A stretch of DNA of 64,000 nt from Saccharina japonica. Taxonomy: Eukaryota > Sar > Phaeophyceae > Laminariales > Laminariaceae. The notes under the pieces were generated by a model. It did not search any database, was not told the DNA's origin, and was given only the letters and a program-made list of their open reading frames with translations. Positions 49,750 to 56,084 of this stretch are shown one piece after another. The stretch lies in contig MEHQ01001039.1 in NCBI GenBank assembly GCA_008828725.1, forward strand, positions 305,467-369,466. The letters are read 5' to 3'. The translations under genes were made by a program, and so were the position numbers. Positions within the stretch are counted from its first letter, which is position 1. Every line of letters starts with the position of its first letter.

Positions 49750-49868
49750 CCGTCGTCGTCGGGCCCAAAGCTGATTCGGCCAAGCGCAAACTTCGGTCTC
49801 TTAAAGTCGCTCTTGCTAGGAGTCCTTATCGGTGTCTCAGGTGCCCGCACAGACCGAGGCGGGTCCAT
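25454..49868 (-). CDS. ERCC6L-like: SNF2-family DNA translocase, ERCC6L/PICH-like (CHR24 type), 2249 aa in 15 exons
   Basis: Exons (high to low): 49868-47463, 45454-45317, 44241-44027, 42700-42647, 40509-40414, 39304-39190, 38556-38509, 36700-36569, 35417-35269, 34440-34255, 33060-32903, 32034-32003, 30320-30195, 29229-29093, 28211-25454. They sum to 6750 nt with every phase consistent. Helicase motifs: I DDMGLGKT (793-800), [10 protein letters not shown] (909-916), [61 protein letters not shown] (about 1211-1220). Typical Rad54/ERCC6-group followers are [16 protein letters not shown] and [10 protein letters not shown]. The first 780 residues are low-complexity (poly-Ser, poly-Gln, acidic). 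The 918-residue last exon is acidic and Ser-rich and ends in a TPR-like helix pair ([16 protein letters not shown] onward, about 2195-2240), as in PICH. An in-frame TGA 18 nt upstream supports the ATG. Family role: ATP-driven DNA translocation on chromatin or anaphase bridges; function here is inferred. Introns after exons 6 and 8 appear to use GC donors. Confidence 0.9.
26330..26665 (-). repeat. Internal duplication in the helicase tail (coding)
   Basis: Two ~50-residue segments in the last exon align: one with [33 protein letters not shown], the next with [33 protein letters not shown] (about residues 1845-1955). The acidic [10 protein letters not shown] core is the most conserved part and looks like a phosphorylation-prone linear motif. 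Confidence 0.75.
29883..30170 (+). repeat. Hexanucleotide array (ATCAAG/ATCAAC/ATCAGG) in intron
   Basis: About 47 degenerate 6-bp units with core GATCA cover this part of the intron between exons 13 and 14. All three minus frames are open and give repetitive hydrophobic (LILIL) or DPD-type peptides, so the ORFs here are artefacts. The array begins only ~25 nt downstream of the exon 13 donor at 30194. Confidence 0.9.
30577..30680 (+). repeat. R1 dispersed repeat, copy a
   Basis: Carries GTAGTCGTAAGACCATAGGC, CCTCGCATCCC, ATGCCGGGACGGAGCA and GGTTTTCACCAACCAGGCAG, then ends early. Preceded by a G-run (30559-30572). Inside an intron of the helicase gene, opposite strand. Confidence 0.75.
32732..32795 (+). 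repeat. C-rich (CCCT)n tract
   Basis: CCCCCTCCC and CTCCCTCCCT repeats just downstream of the exon 11 donor (32902). On the transcribed strand it is a G/A-rich intronic tract. Confidence 0.85.
33161..33223 (+). repeat. ~60-nt near-pure G tract
   Basis: Runs of up to about 28 G with single C or A interruptions, about 100 nt upstream of the exon 11 acceptor (so poly-C on the pre-mRNA). Length is likely unreliable in assembly. Immediately 5' of R1 copy b. Confidence 0.9.
33224..33345 (+). repeat. R1 dispersed repeat, copy b (internally deleted)
   Basis: Contains GCCGTAGTCGTATAACC, then jumps to TGGCACCAAGCAAGAAGCAA and GCGCCGTGAGGTG..GGTGAGCTGTATCCTAC. The central ~55 bp (GCATCCC..CCAGGCAG) is missing. 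Bounded on both sides by G-runs. Confidence 0.75.
34947..35120 (+). repeat. R1 dispersed repeat, copy c (full length)
   Basis: Runs from TGCATGGCCGTAGTCGTATG to GTGAGCTGCATCCTAC. Flanked by GAAGGGGGGGGAAGGG on the left and AAGAGGGGGGGGGGGG on the right. Intronic, between exons 9 and 10, opposite strand to the gene. Confidence 0.8.
36765..37105 (-). mobile_element. tRNA-derived SINE (family S1), diverged copy
   Basis: On the minus strand a decayed tRNA-like head (ATGGTCTAGTAGT; GGCTTCGAACCTC as B-box) is followed by the S1 body: GAGAGCGC..TAGCGTG..GGCGCAATTCGA..GTCGACGAGG..TCGCGATAAA..GCAAGAACCGTAGTGGGGAGG..GTGACCCCGGATCTGAGTTACG. The tail is AATGGGATGATG. An A-run (17 A) has been inserted between head and body. 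Lies 65 nt upstream of the exon 8 acceptor, same strand as the gene. Confidence 0.75.
37801..37970 (+). repeat. R1 dispersed repeat, copy d (full length)
   Basis: Close match to copy c. Both flanks carry a GAAAATACGTTTTTT..GGGGGGGGG block (37764-37788 and 37972-37998), so this copy may be bordered by a long target-site duplication that contains a G-run. Confidence 0.8.
38948..38985 (-). repeat. R1 dispersed repeat, short fragment
   Basis: CATACGACTACGGCCATGCG followed by GACATGAGT, the reverse complement of the R1 5' end, again within C-rich (G-run on the other strand) sequence. Confidence 0.55.
39413..39468 (+). repeat. (TAGGG)n pentamer array
   Basis: About ten tandem GGGTA units ending in GGGAGGGAG, in the intron between exons 5 and 6. 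Resembles but is not identical to a TTAGGG telomere repeat. Confidence 0.95.
39545..39898 (+). mobile_element. tRNA-derived SINE (family S1), best-preserved copy
   Basis: The head at about 39556-39628 has an A-box TGGTCTAACTGG and a B-box GGTTCGATTCT, as in a Pol III promoter. The body contains GACTGTCGAGAGCGCATA, TAGCGTGGGTAAGCA, TTCGACGAGAGTTGACGAGG, GCAAGAACCGTAGTGGGGG and GTGACCCCGGATCTGAGTTA. An A14 tract lies at about 39859. GGAAACATAT occurs just outside both ends (39535 and 39899), a candidate 10-bp target-site duplication. Intronic, opposite strand to the helicase gene. Confidence 0.8.
40694..40781. mobile_element. TTAA-flanked palindromic MITE (family M), copy 1
   Basis: TTAACCCATTCAGAACTG at the left and CCGGTTCTTAAGGTGTTAA at the right are imperfect inverted repeats starting with TTAA. 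The core contains CACACTAATTCCAAGTAGTT and CGTCCCC. Size 88 bp. Confidence 0.75.
41386..41510 (-). repeat. R1 dispersed repeat, minus-strand copy
   Basis: Reverse complement of R1: CACGGC..CTTCGCGCTTGG..GAAACCCAACGTGCTCCGTC, then GGCATCGTAGGGATGCGAGG and GTCATACACGACTACGGCC. C-runs border it at 41356-41367 and 41514-41524. Confidence 0.8.
41565..41640 (+). pseudogene. Exon fragment resembling formate-tetrahydrofolate ligase
   Basis: On the plus strand, inside a minus-strand intron of the helicase gene, one frame reads [20 protein letters not shown] followed by SD. This fits the FTHFS C-terminal pattern in which an 'EKI..I..EIYGA.GV..S' helix precedes the 'QI..' segment. A GATGATTCAG acceptor-like sequence precedes it, and homology ends abruptly where the duplicated exon 4 segment starts. 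I interpret it as a captured exon fragment. The match is short (about 22 residues) and from memory of the family. Confidence 0.35.
41633..41949 (-). repeat. Partial duplicate of exon 4 acceptor region of the helicase gene (copy A)
   Basis: About 300 bp match 42681-42970, including the exon 4 acceptor (CGCCACAG) and the first ~22 nt of the exon (ACGTGCGAGGCGGTC..CACTCC), then upstream intron sequence with GCAAGAC..AAAGAGGC and GCAGCCCCAGCAGG. Copy A sits in the downstream intron and provides a decoy acceptor without the rest of the exon. Confidence 0.85.
41982..42188. mobile_element. 207-bp TTA-flanked MITE (GGGCCCGTT family, copy 1)
   Basis: The left end GGGCCCGTTTTAACGAAGAA and the right end (reverse complement GGGCCCATATTAACGAGTAA) are terminal inverted repeats. 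TTA flanks both sides (41979-41981 and 42189-42191). Sub-terminal TTTTCATTGGTCA and TGACCAATGAAAA extend the palindrome. TTA target duplications and G-rich TIRs point to PIF/Harbinger-type MITEs. Confidence 0.8.
42192..42332. mobile_element. MITE of the same family, truncated copy 2
   Basis: Starts GGGCCCGTTTTAACGAAGAA directly after the TTA shared with copy 1. It continues through CGCTTTTCATTGGTCAACAC and breaks off after TTTGGTGCTGGTGCG. Its central ~50 bp is the reverse complement of copy 1's centre, so the internal segment flipped in one of them. Confidence 0.75.
42405..42640 (-). mobile_element. tRNA-derived SINE (family S1), copy adjoining exon 4 donor
   Basis: Minus strand: decayed head-body junction (CGGGGTTTTTA) beginning about 10 nt after the exon 4 donor, then AAATTCGATGAAAATCGACG, GCGATAAAAATGAAGGCAAG, AACCGTAGTGGGGGAGGAG, GTGACCCTGGATCTGAGTTA and AAATGGGATGG. 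The tRNA head itself is missing. One ambiguous base (n) lies at 42573. Confidence 0.75.
42681..42970 (-). repeat. Exon 4 acceptor region, parental copy of the duplication (copy B)
   Basis: Contains the functional exon 4 5' part and upstream intron; matches 41633-41949. The copies are about 1.05 kb apart in direct orientation, with two MITEs, a SINE and the 3' half of exon 4 between them. Confidence 0.85.
43656..43734. mobile_element. ~80-bp MITE (family T80), copy 1
   Basis: TAGAAAATAGGACC at the left and GGTCCTATTTACTA at the right are terminal inverted repeats. The centre contains GGTAAATA and CCGTAGGTCC. Same family as 51246-51324 and 51853-51934. Confidence 0.75.
44351..44860. repeat. 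Tandem triplication, 159-bp unit
   Basis: Units at 44351-44510 (160 bp, one extra G), 44511-44669 and 44670-44828, then a partial fourth. Units 2 and 3 appear identical, so the expansion is recent. It lies in the intron between exons 2 and 3. On the gene strand each unit has an ACAACAG acceptor-like site, about 40 nt reading [13 protein letters not shown], then a GTGTGC donor-like site. Confidence 0.95.
46122..46365. mobile_element. Cluster of three TTAA palindromic MITEs (family M)
   Basis: 46122-46213 begins TTAACCCATCCAGACCTG and ends CCAGTTCTTACAGGGGTTAA. The next copy starts at that same TTAA (46210) and decays near 46277. A third (46277-46365) runs from GACCCATTCAGAACTG to CCGGTTCTTGAGGGATAA. 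All share CACA(C/A)TAATTCCAAGTAGT..GTCCCCAAAT. Confidence 0.75.
46533..46626. mobile_element. TTAA palindromic MITE (family M), intact copy
   Basis: 94 bp from TTAACCCATTCAGAACTG to CCAGTTCTTAAGGGGTTAA, with intact TTAA at both ends and core TTCCAAGTAGTTTGTCCCC. Confidence 0.8.
46730..46826. mobile_element. TTAA palindromic MITE, near-perfect 97-bp hairpin
   Basis: TTAACCCTTTTCGAACTGCA, then GTCCCGTTTTGGGGACAAAT on the left, mirrored by GTTTGTCCCCATAACGGGAC and TGCAGATCTAAAAGGGTTAA on the right. Only ~15 bp separate the arms. TTAA on both ends plus CCCTTTT termini resemble piggyBac-type ends. Confidence 0.85.
46823..46895. mobile_element. Family M element, inverted half copy
   Basis: Starts at the shared TTAA: TTAAGAACTGGTCCCACGAA, then GGCAAACTACTCGGAATTAG, TGTGGGACA and CAGCTCTGAATG, i.e. 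family M in reverse orientation without a clear right TTAA. Confidence 0.55.
49164..49221 (-). repeat. In-frame CAG tract encoding poly-Gln in helicase exon 1
   Basis: About 17 consecutive glutamine codons, almost all CAG, in the N-terminal low-complexity region. A pure tract of this kind is normally length-polymorphic. Confidence 0.95.
49697..49745 (-). repeat. In-frame AGC tract encoding poly-Ser near the helicase N-terminus
   Basis: About 14-15 serine codons (AGC on the gene strand; CTG-type run on plus), residues about 43-57. Same trinucleotide as the poly-Gln tract in another frame. Confidence 0.95.
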
Positions 49869-50613
49869 GGCTTCTACAGTAGATCAACTTACGCTACAGG
49901 GCTGGGAGCAGGAAGAAGCAGCTTGGTGGCATGTAGAAAGCACTCAAGAAGTACGAGTGCTCACTCACAAACGCAAATTTGAAAATCTGCGGGAAAAGGC
50001 GGGCCAAGAGTGCACCTCGTGAGCTACAGCACTCAACAGCAGCAGTGGTTCCTCTGCCCGGTGAGCTGATGACCCTGTTCCGCTGTGCCCGGGGGGGGGT
50101 CAAGCACGTTCCGCTGTGCACGAGGTTGATGAGGTCGGTCTCCAATTTGTTAATTTTCAACGGAAAGTGACATGCCTGCCAAATATTACGAAACCCCTTT
50201 TCAACCCAAATAATTGCGCCGCTTTTCCGTTACGTCGTAGGACGAGTGCACGAGTGCACGAGTACTTGTACTCGCGAACTCGCTGCTGTGTGCGGTGTGC
50301 GGTGTGCTGTCGGCTGTCAGTCTACTATTGCTGTCGTACCCTATCCTCTGTGCGCGATACAAAGTTCACAAACAAAAGCACATTGACGCACAGCAGGCGA
50401 GCGCCACGATGTCTTCGGCTAGTTGATGGCGCGTCGTCTTTCAGAAAATGTCCGAATGTCAAACAGGGGAAAGCTGATGGGGTTTTGTGAACTGCCGCGT
50501 TTGTCTCGTATGTGCATCATACTCGTACATACCGTCGTGTGTCAGTACACAGTTGGTTAGGGCTCTACTCCTATTCGTACTGCTGTGCACGTCTGGTTTC
50601 ACACGCCTCTGCG
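49869..50613. promoter_or_regulatory. 745-bp divergent intergenic region (candidate bidirectional promoter)
   Basis: The helicase ATG (49868, minus) and the IPT/YWTD ATG (50614, plus) point away from each other with only this space between. No TATA box in a convincing position was found. A G-run at 50090-50098 and GTACG-rich stretches near 50.25 and 50.52 kb are present. Transcription starts cannot be placed from sequence alone. Confidence 0.4.
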
Positions 50614-53600
50614 ATGGTGGTGTCAACTACCGCTCTGCTCGGGTGCGGCACACTGCTGCTGTTGTTTGCTGCAGACGTTGTTGACTGCGCCGATGATTTT
50701 CTGACAAAAGCGACCGAATCGGACTCTGTGGCAAAGCGTAAACTGGTTCACAGCGCGGCATTTACCCAGCAGCTACGCCTCCTGGATCCAGACGCAAGCG
50801 TAGAGAAGCTCGCGCTTACGGACGACGACGTGCAATTCTTCGGCGTCACGGTTGATGAATGTGAGTTCTGACACCAGAGTTGTCGAGAATGCTACACAGC
50901 AGTACGTACGTATACGTAGTGCTACCTGTAGTGCCGGATACGACCCATTTGCCACCAGTGAGCTGACTGTACGGTGCTCATATCCAATGAAATCGTTGGC
51001 ACGACGTACTCGTATTTCAGTGGCACCGGAATCCGAAAAGTCGCAGCCGTCAGCCACATTCACGGCAGGTTCGTTTCGGAAAACCTTTCAGACACGGAAG
51101 GTGTGGCGTAGAGGTCTGGTACCTGTCCTGTGCCCCATGTAATGATTCGTCGAACCTACTGCTGTACGTGCGTTCAGCAGTACCAGGTACAGAAGTACTG
51201 TATTTTTGTACGAGTAGCATCTCAACTTCTTATTACGGGGGGGAATAGTAAATAGGACCTGCGGTATACACAAAAACCTATATATTTCCCTATTTTTACT
51301 AAAAATATATGGTCCTATTTACTAAAACCAAATTGTCCATCCCATTTATTATCTTCGCCCTTACTTTCTCTCTCCTTCCTACTGTAGTCGTAACTCAGAT
51401 CCGGGGTCACAAAGTAAGCTCTTCTCCCTCCTCCCCCACTACGGTTCTTGCCTTACTTTTTATCGCGAGAAGATTTCAGCACTTTCTTCCCTCGTCAACT
51501 TTCGTCGAATTGTGCTTACCCACGCTATAATATGCGCTCTCGGCCGTTGGTGTCATTTGGGAATAAAAATCTCCATACGAGGAGAATCGAACCCCCGACC
51601 TCCAACGCTAACAGGCTTCGTGGCTACCTGTTAGACCACCGAGGCGACCGGCTTATTATGCCCCCCCCGTAATATTAGACCGTTAGGTCCATGCTTACCT
51701 TTTGCTGCAACATCCAGTTCCACGGGTGTATACTGCTGCAATAATACGACATGCGGCGTCTGTAATGTACTGTCGTTGTTCAAATATGAATATTACGTAA
51801 GTCGGAAATCATTATCTACTATTGCGGAGGACCTATATCGTACGAGTAGGCGTAGTAAATAGGACCAAATATTTTAGTTAGTGAAAATGGGTAAATATGT
51901 AGGCTTTAGTCTGTACCGTAGGTCCTATTTACTATGGCCCTGCGTAACACTGCTTCAGACCATCTAGACCCTATCCTGCCGCTATGGGATGTTGGGAGGG
52001 ATCCGTATACGTAGTGGAAGTACAGATCCAACCCAGAAAATATGTGCTATAAACGTAGATCGTGCAAATTTTACGGCTGCCACCCTGGCAACATGAACTA
52101 TATGATATAGATCACACAGATCAGGAATATGTTTGCCCTCAATGGTCTGCTCGTCGATCATGAGGTGGGAGCCGATGCTCTGACCGAGGTGTGCAATAGT
52201 GTTAGTTGTATGCACGGTTCCGAGTAATATTGCGAGTGCCCAGTGTGCGGCCAAGATACGAACCCTGCCTTGAAATATGTGCCCTGCAACGGTAGCGCAA
52301 GGGCAATCATGTTACCAGGGGCTATACTGCTACGTACGTACTGTCAGGTTCCTTTTTACCAGCGCGGTCACATCGTCCCCGTCGGGCTAAGCAAAAAAAT
52401 GTCATCATCATGAAAGCATGTGCGCGCACGAACTATCTGCCATATGTACTGCTGTGGTCACCACGAAAAGCCGAATAGACCCTACCGTCCCCGCGATGAA
52501 AATAAGGAACTAACTTCCACCAACCATGGTGCGGTGATATACTACGTGTCCATAGAGTTGTACAGCCCCTCGGCGAGGTCTGCAAAACATACAACATTGC
52601 TGCGAGAAGTAACTACATTTTTTTGCTCGGGATGCTCGAGATAGTTTTGGCCTGGTGGGTTACATGCACTTGGTACATTTCAAGTTGTGTCTACCATTTT
52701 CGAAGAAAACAACAACAGCTAACAACATGGGTATGCGCGGCAGGGTATATACAGGTATCCGGGGTATTTTAGGTGAGATTACGGAACTGACCTACTGTGA
52801 GTGTCGGATACCCTCATACCGAACTTACCGAAGTGGTATCGAGCCCGTACATACCGAAAAATGCCCGAACCCTCGATATTGGTCGGGAGTATACCCGTAC
52901 CTCGGGTATATTTGGGGGGGCATACCGATTTTCCCGAAGTGTAGGGTACCGGTACCGAGGTCGTACCGAACTTACCTAATTGTCGGGGGCGGGTATCGAG
53001 ACCGTACCGAACTCACTGAAGGGTCGGGTACCGGTACAGAGTTTGTACCGAACCTTACCGAAGTGCCGGGTACCGATAATGAGGCCGCACCGTACTTACC
53101 AAAGTGTCAGAAGCTGGAATCGATGCAGTACCGAACCATACCGAAGGGTCGGGTACCGGTATCGAAGCCGTATGGAAGAAAACATCCAATTGCAAATAAG
53201 AACGGCACTTTAAGCTGCCCGGCAGGAGTACTTGCGATGCTTGTCTTTCGCGTCTCTCGGTCTGGCGAGGAATCCTACGTAGAGAGTACACCAATGCGTC
53301 CTATGGGGCGCCTTCTCTTTGAAACCAACCCGGCACGCGGCACCACGTAGTCGTCGACGACTTTTGTGGTGTTCTCCGGCATGTCGTGCACCCCTCCCGA
53401 GACCTTGTAAACAACCGCCGGAGTGATTACGCCCATGCATCTACCCCGACACCACGAGCACTTCCGGCTGATGCGTTTGTTTTATCGAGACGGTCGAGCC
53501 ATCCGCCACGGGTGAGCCTTTTGGTGACCCATGGTGATGGTTCGGGTGGTCCCCACTCCTGATGCTGACCATCATAGTTTACCAAACGCTCTACCAGTGG

Positions 53601-56084
53601 TTTGGTAAAAAGCAGACGCGTGAGAACCACGGATGTGCGCTGATTGTTCGCTGCGGGGCATGGAGATGCCAACATGCCCCGCCAAAAGGCCATACCATGG
53701 CGTTAGAATGTGTCGGTATCGCGTTTCTCAATACGTGATACTCCGGTATCGAGGCCGTACCGAACAAAATTCGCGTACCCCTGGTATTGTGGTCGAGGGT
53801 ATACCGGTACCTGAGGCATATTTGGGTATGAATATCGAACTTACCGATGCGTCGGGGCGCCGGTATTGAGACCGTACCGAACTTATCGAAGTATCGGGTA
53901 CCGCCATCAAAATTATACCGAAGTTTCCGATATGTGGGGCACCGGTATCGAGGCCGTACCTAAAAACTATCCGTACCCCCGGTATTGCCGCCGAGGGTAT
54001 ACCGGCAACCGGGGTACATTTGATTGGGCGTAATTAATTTACCGAAGTGTCGGGTACCGGCACCGAGTTCGTCCCGAGGCTTACTGGAGTTCTCTGGTAT
54101 CGAGGCCGTACCGAAGTTTGTCGAATGCTTCGGTAGGGTGCTGACGGAAAAAATTCTCCCGGCATACTTGGGTTCGTATCCTACCGAGTACACCCTTGAA
54201 AATGAACGCATCTACGACACAAACCACACATCAGTACCAGATAACTACTGATTGGTCTCCCGCTCTTTCGCAAAGGAAAATATGTACCAACTACATACAT
54301 ATTTTACACCAGTGAACATATGAACATCCCCTGTCGAGGTCACTCTTTTCGCCACAAACTGTAACGACACCCCTCTGCCTTCTCTTCTTCTTCTCCTTCT
54401 CCGCATCTCCACACATCTACGTGTGAATATGTATATATACATATCACAGCAACCGGGGATGTCTACGTTTCGACTAGCAACTCCGCGATACACCGGGCGC
54501 ACTACGATGAGAACACGACGACCGAAAGCACAGCGTGGGAAGTTACAACCGCAGTCGGAGGGCATGTACAGGTGCGCATCATGGGGTACAACCTCGGCAG
54601 CAGCCGCGACGACATCGTGGCATTCTCCATCAGAGGAGTGGCGTGCTCGACGATGAGGCGGGAGTCCAGCAACAGCCTCGTTTGCGTGTCAGGGGACCCG
54701 GCAATCACCGCCGACTCGGGAGCGGTGAGAGATTATATGGCATATGATTTTTTGTTTTGCCCGCCACTTCTGCGTTTGTCAGAGCTGACGGTGCAAAGGT
54801 CGAGCCGAAACTACGTAGTATTTGTTTACCGGTGCGTTTTAGAGTGTAGATCTGCTTGGATACACCTCCCCGCAGCGTAAGTGATTACATACCGCAATTG
54901 AGACGGAGGGGAACCACAGCAATCGTTCTATATGCATACAGGAAATGTCACCGTGACCCCCGATTTTATCACGCACACATCAGTATAAAGTCGGGCCCCG
55001 AACAACAAAACAAGCTCCCCCTTTAACCTTGACCGGTGGTGGCCGTGTATATACCGTGTTTTTTCAGGGGATCGAAGTTGCCGACATCGTGGTGCAAACA
55101 GCGACGGGAGGATGGACGGGGGGTGGCTATCCCGGCGACTTCGTTGACGCCAAGCTCGCCGACCACTCTGTCAAGCCCATCGTCACGCGCGTCGAGGCCA
55201 GCGGCCGCGCCATAAGTCCGCGCGCCATCTGCTTCGACCCCGTCCACCGGTACTTGTATTTCTCCGACCTAAGTGCTCGCTCCATCGAGAGGGTTGGCAT
55301 TACAGAGAACGGCTCCTCCGCCATCGTCGACTTCGAGTCCTTTCTACCTGACATCGGAGCGGTGTATGGCATGGCCATCGACGCGACGGAAGGCGACAGC
55401 GGCGGGTTTCTGTACTTTTCCGAAGCTAGCGGCGGAACCGTCTCGCGGGTGGAGCTACCGGGGGACGGGCCTAGCGAGGGAACGGTCCAGGCTTTAGTGT
55501 CCGGGCTGACCGATCCAATGGGCGTTGCGCTAGAGCCGAACGGGGGGCGGCGGCTGTTCTTCACGCTGTACGGAGGGAGTATCCGGGCCGTCGCACGGGA
55601 CGGCTCGGGCGACACCGGCGTGCCGCAGGCCGCGCAGTTGGAGGGCGGGGGCTACGAGGTGCGCCGTTTCGATTCCGGGACGAGGCTCGACGGCATTGCT
55701 ATCTCGGCATCCGACAGCGGCGGTAAAGACCCGACGGAAGCCCGACTGTACTGGTCAGAATCAGGTCGTGTTCACGCGTTGAAACGGTCGTCCCTAGATG
55801 GCACTCGCCCGGAGAGTATTTTGGTGGCTGGTAACGGAACGACGGCCAGCGGTAGCGGACTGGCCTGGCCGCGCGGGCTCGCGCTTGGCGTTGGGTCGTC
55901 CGCCGGGTTGTTGTTTTGCGAGCGCCTTGGCAGCGTCCGGTTGTTGCGTGAGCCGGCCGGTGGGGCGGCCGAGACGGTGGTAGGGGCGGACACTTACCCT
56001 GCGGCGGTGGCGGTCCAGGCACTGATCAAGAGAGCCGAAAGGGCGGGTGAAACCCAATTGTACTTCATGGGAGGCGTAATGTGA
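50614..56084 (+). CDS. Secreted IPT/TIG and YWTD-type propeller protein, 512 aa, three exons
   Basis: Exons 50614-50860, 54450-54724 and 55068-56084 join with phases 1 and 0 into 512 codons plus stop. Residues 1-25 form a signal peptide (hydrophobic LLGCGTLLLLFAADVV, then DC). Residues 68-103 (DDVQFFGVTVDESTGDVYVS) look like a first propeller blade. About 112-165 is an IPT/TIG fold (VRIMGYNLGSS..GVACS..NSLVCVSGDP). The third exon has blades with YLYFSD (236), FLYFSE (288), RLFFTL (336) and RLYWSE (400), as in LDL-receptor class B/NHL propellers. The family binds extracellular ligands or polysaccharides; a cell-wall or surface role here is inferred. No transmembrane anchor is seen. GT-AG sites are good (GTGAGT; TTTTTTTCAG). 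The 3.6-kb first intron is full of repeats. A 3' exon beyond the TGA at 56082 cannot be excluded. Confidence 0.75.
51246..51324. mobile_element. ~80-bp MITE (family T80), copy 2
   Basis: TAGTAAATAGGACC and GGTCCTATTTACTA are perfect 14-bp inverted repeats bounding 79 bp of A/T-rich sequence. The outer TA on both sides fits a TA target duplication. Confidence 0.85.
51338..51655 (-). mobile_element. tRNA-derived SINE (family S1), near-complete copy
   Basis: Minus strand: head GCCTCGGTGGTCTAACAGGT (A-box) and GGGGGTTCGATTCTCC (B-box), then AGAGCGCATATTATAGCGTG, GGTAAGCACAATTCGACGAA, TCGCGATAAAAAGTAAGGCA, CCGTAGTGGGGGAGGAGG and GTGACCCCGGATCTGAGTTA, ending AATAAATGGGATGG. Lies only 13 bp from a T80 MITE, in intron 1 of the IPT/YWTD gene. 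Confidence 0.8.
51853..51934. mobile_element. ~80-bp MITE (family T80), copy 3
   Basis: TAGTAAATAGGACC at the left, GGTCCTATTTACTA at the right, with a GGTAAATATGTAGG centre like copy 1. Confidence 0.85.
52745..53180 (+). repeat. GGTACCGGTA minisatellite array 1
   Basis: Degenerate ~45-60-bp units with GTCGGGTACCGGTA, then TCGAGGCCGTACCGAACTTA and CCGAAGT. Rich in KpnI-like GGTACC and CCGGTA. Open on the plus strand (a 231-codon ORF), but the peptide is only the repeat translated. In intron 1 of the IPT/YWTD gene. Confidence 0.85.
53718..54170 (+). repeat. GGTACCGGTA minisatellite array 2
   Basis: Same unit as array 1, separated from it by ~540 bp of unrelated sequence. Units include TATCGAGGCCGTACCGAA and CGAAGTGTCGGGTACCGG. 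The spacer may be an insertion that split one array. Confidence 0.85.

Noticed and set aside
52655-53350. 231-codon ORF with repeated tyrosine-rich peptide
   Set aside because: It is the GGTACCGGTA minisatellite read through, lying in an intron of the IPT/YWTD gene.
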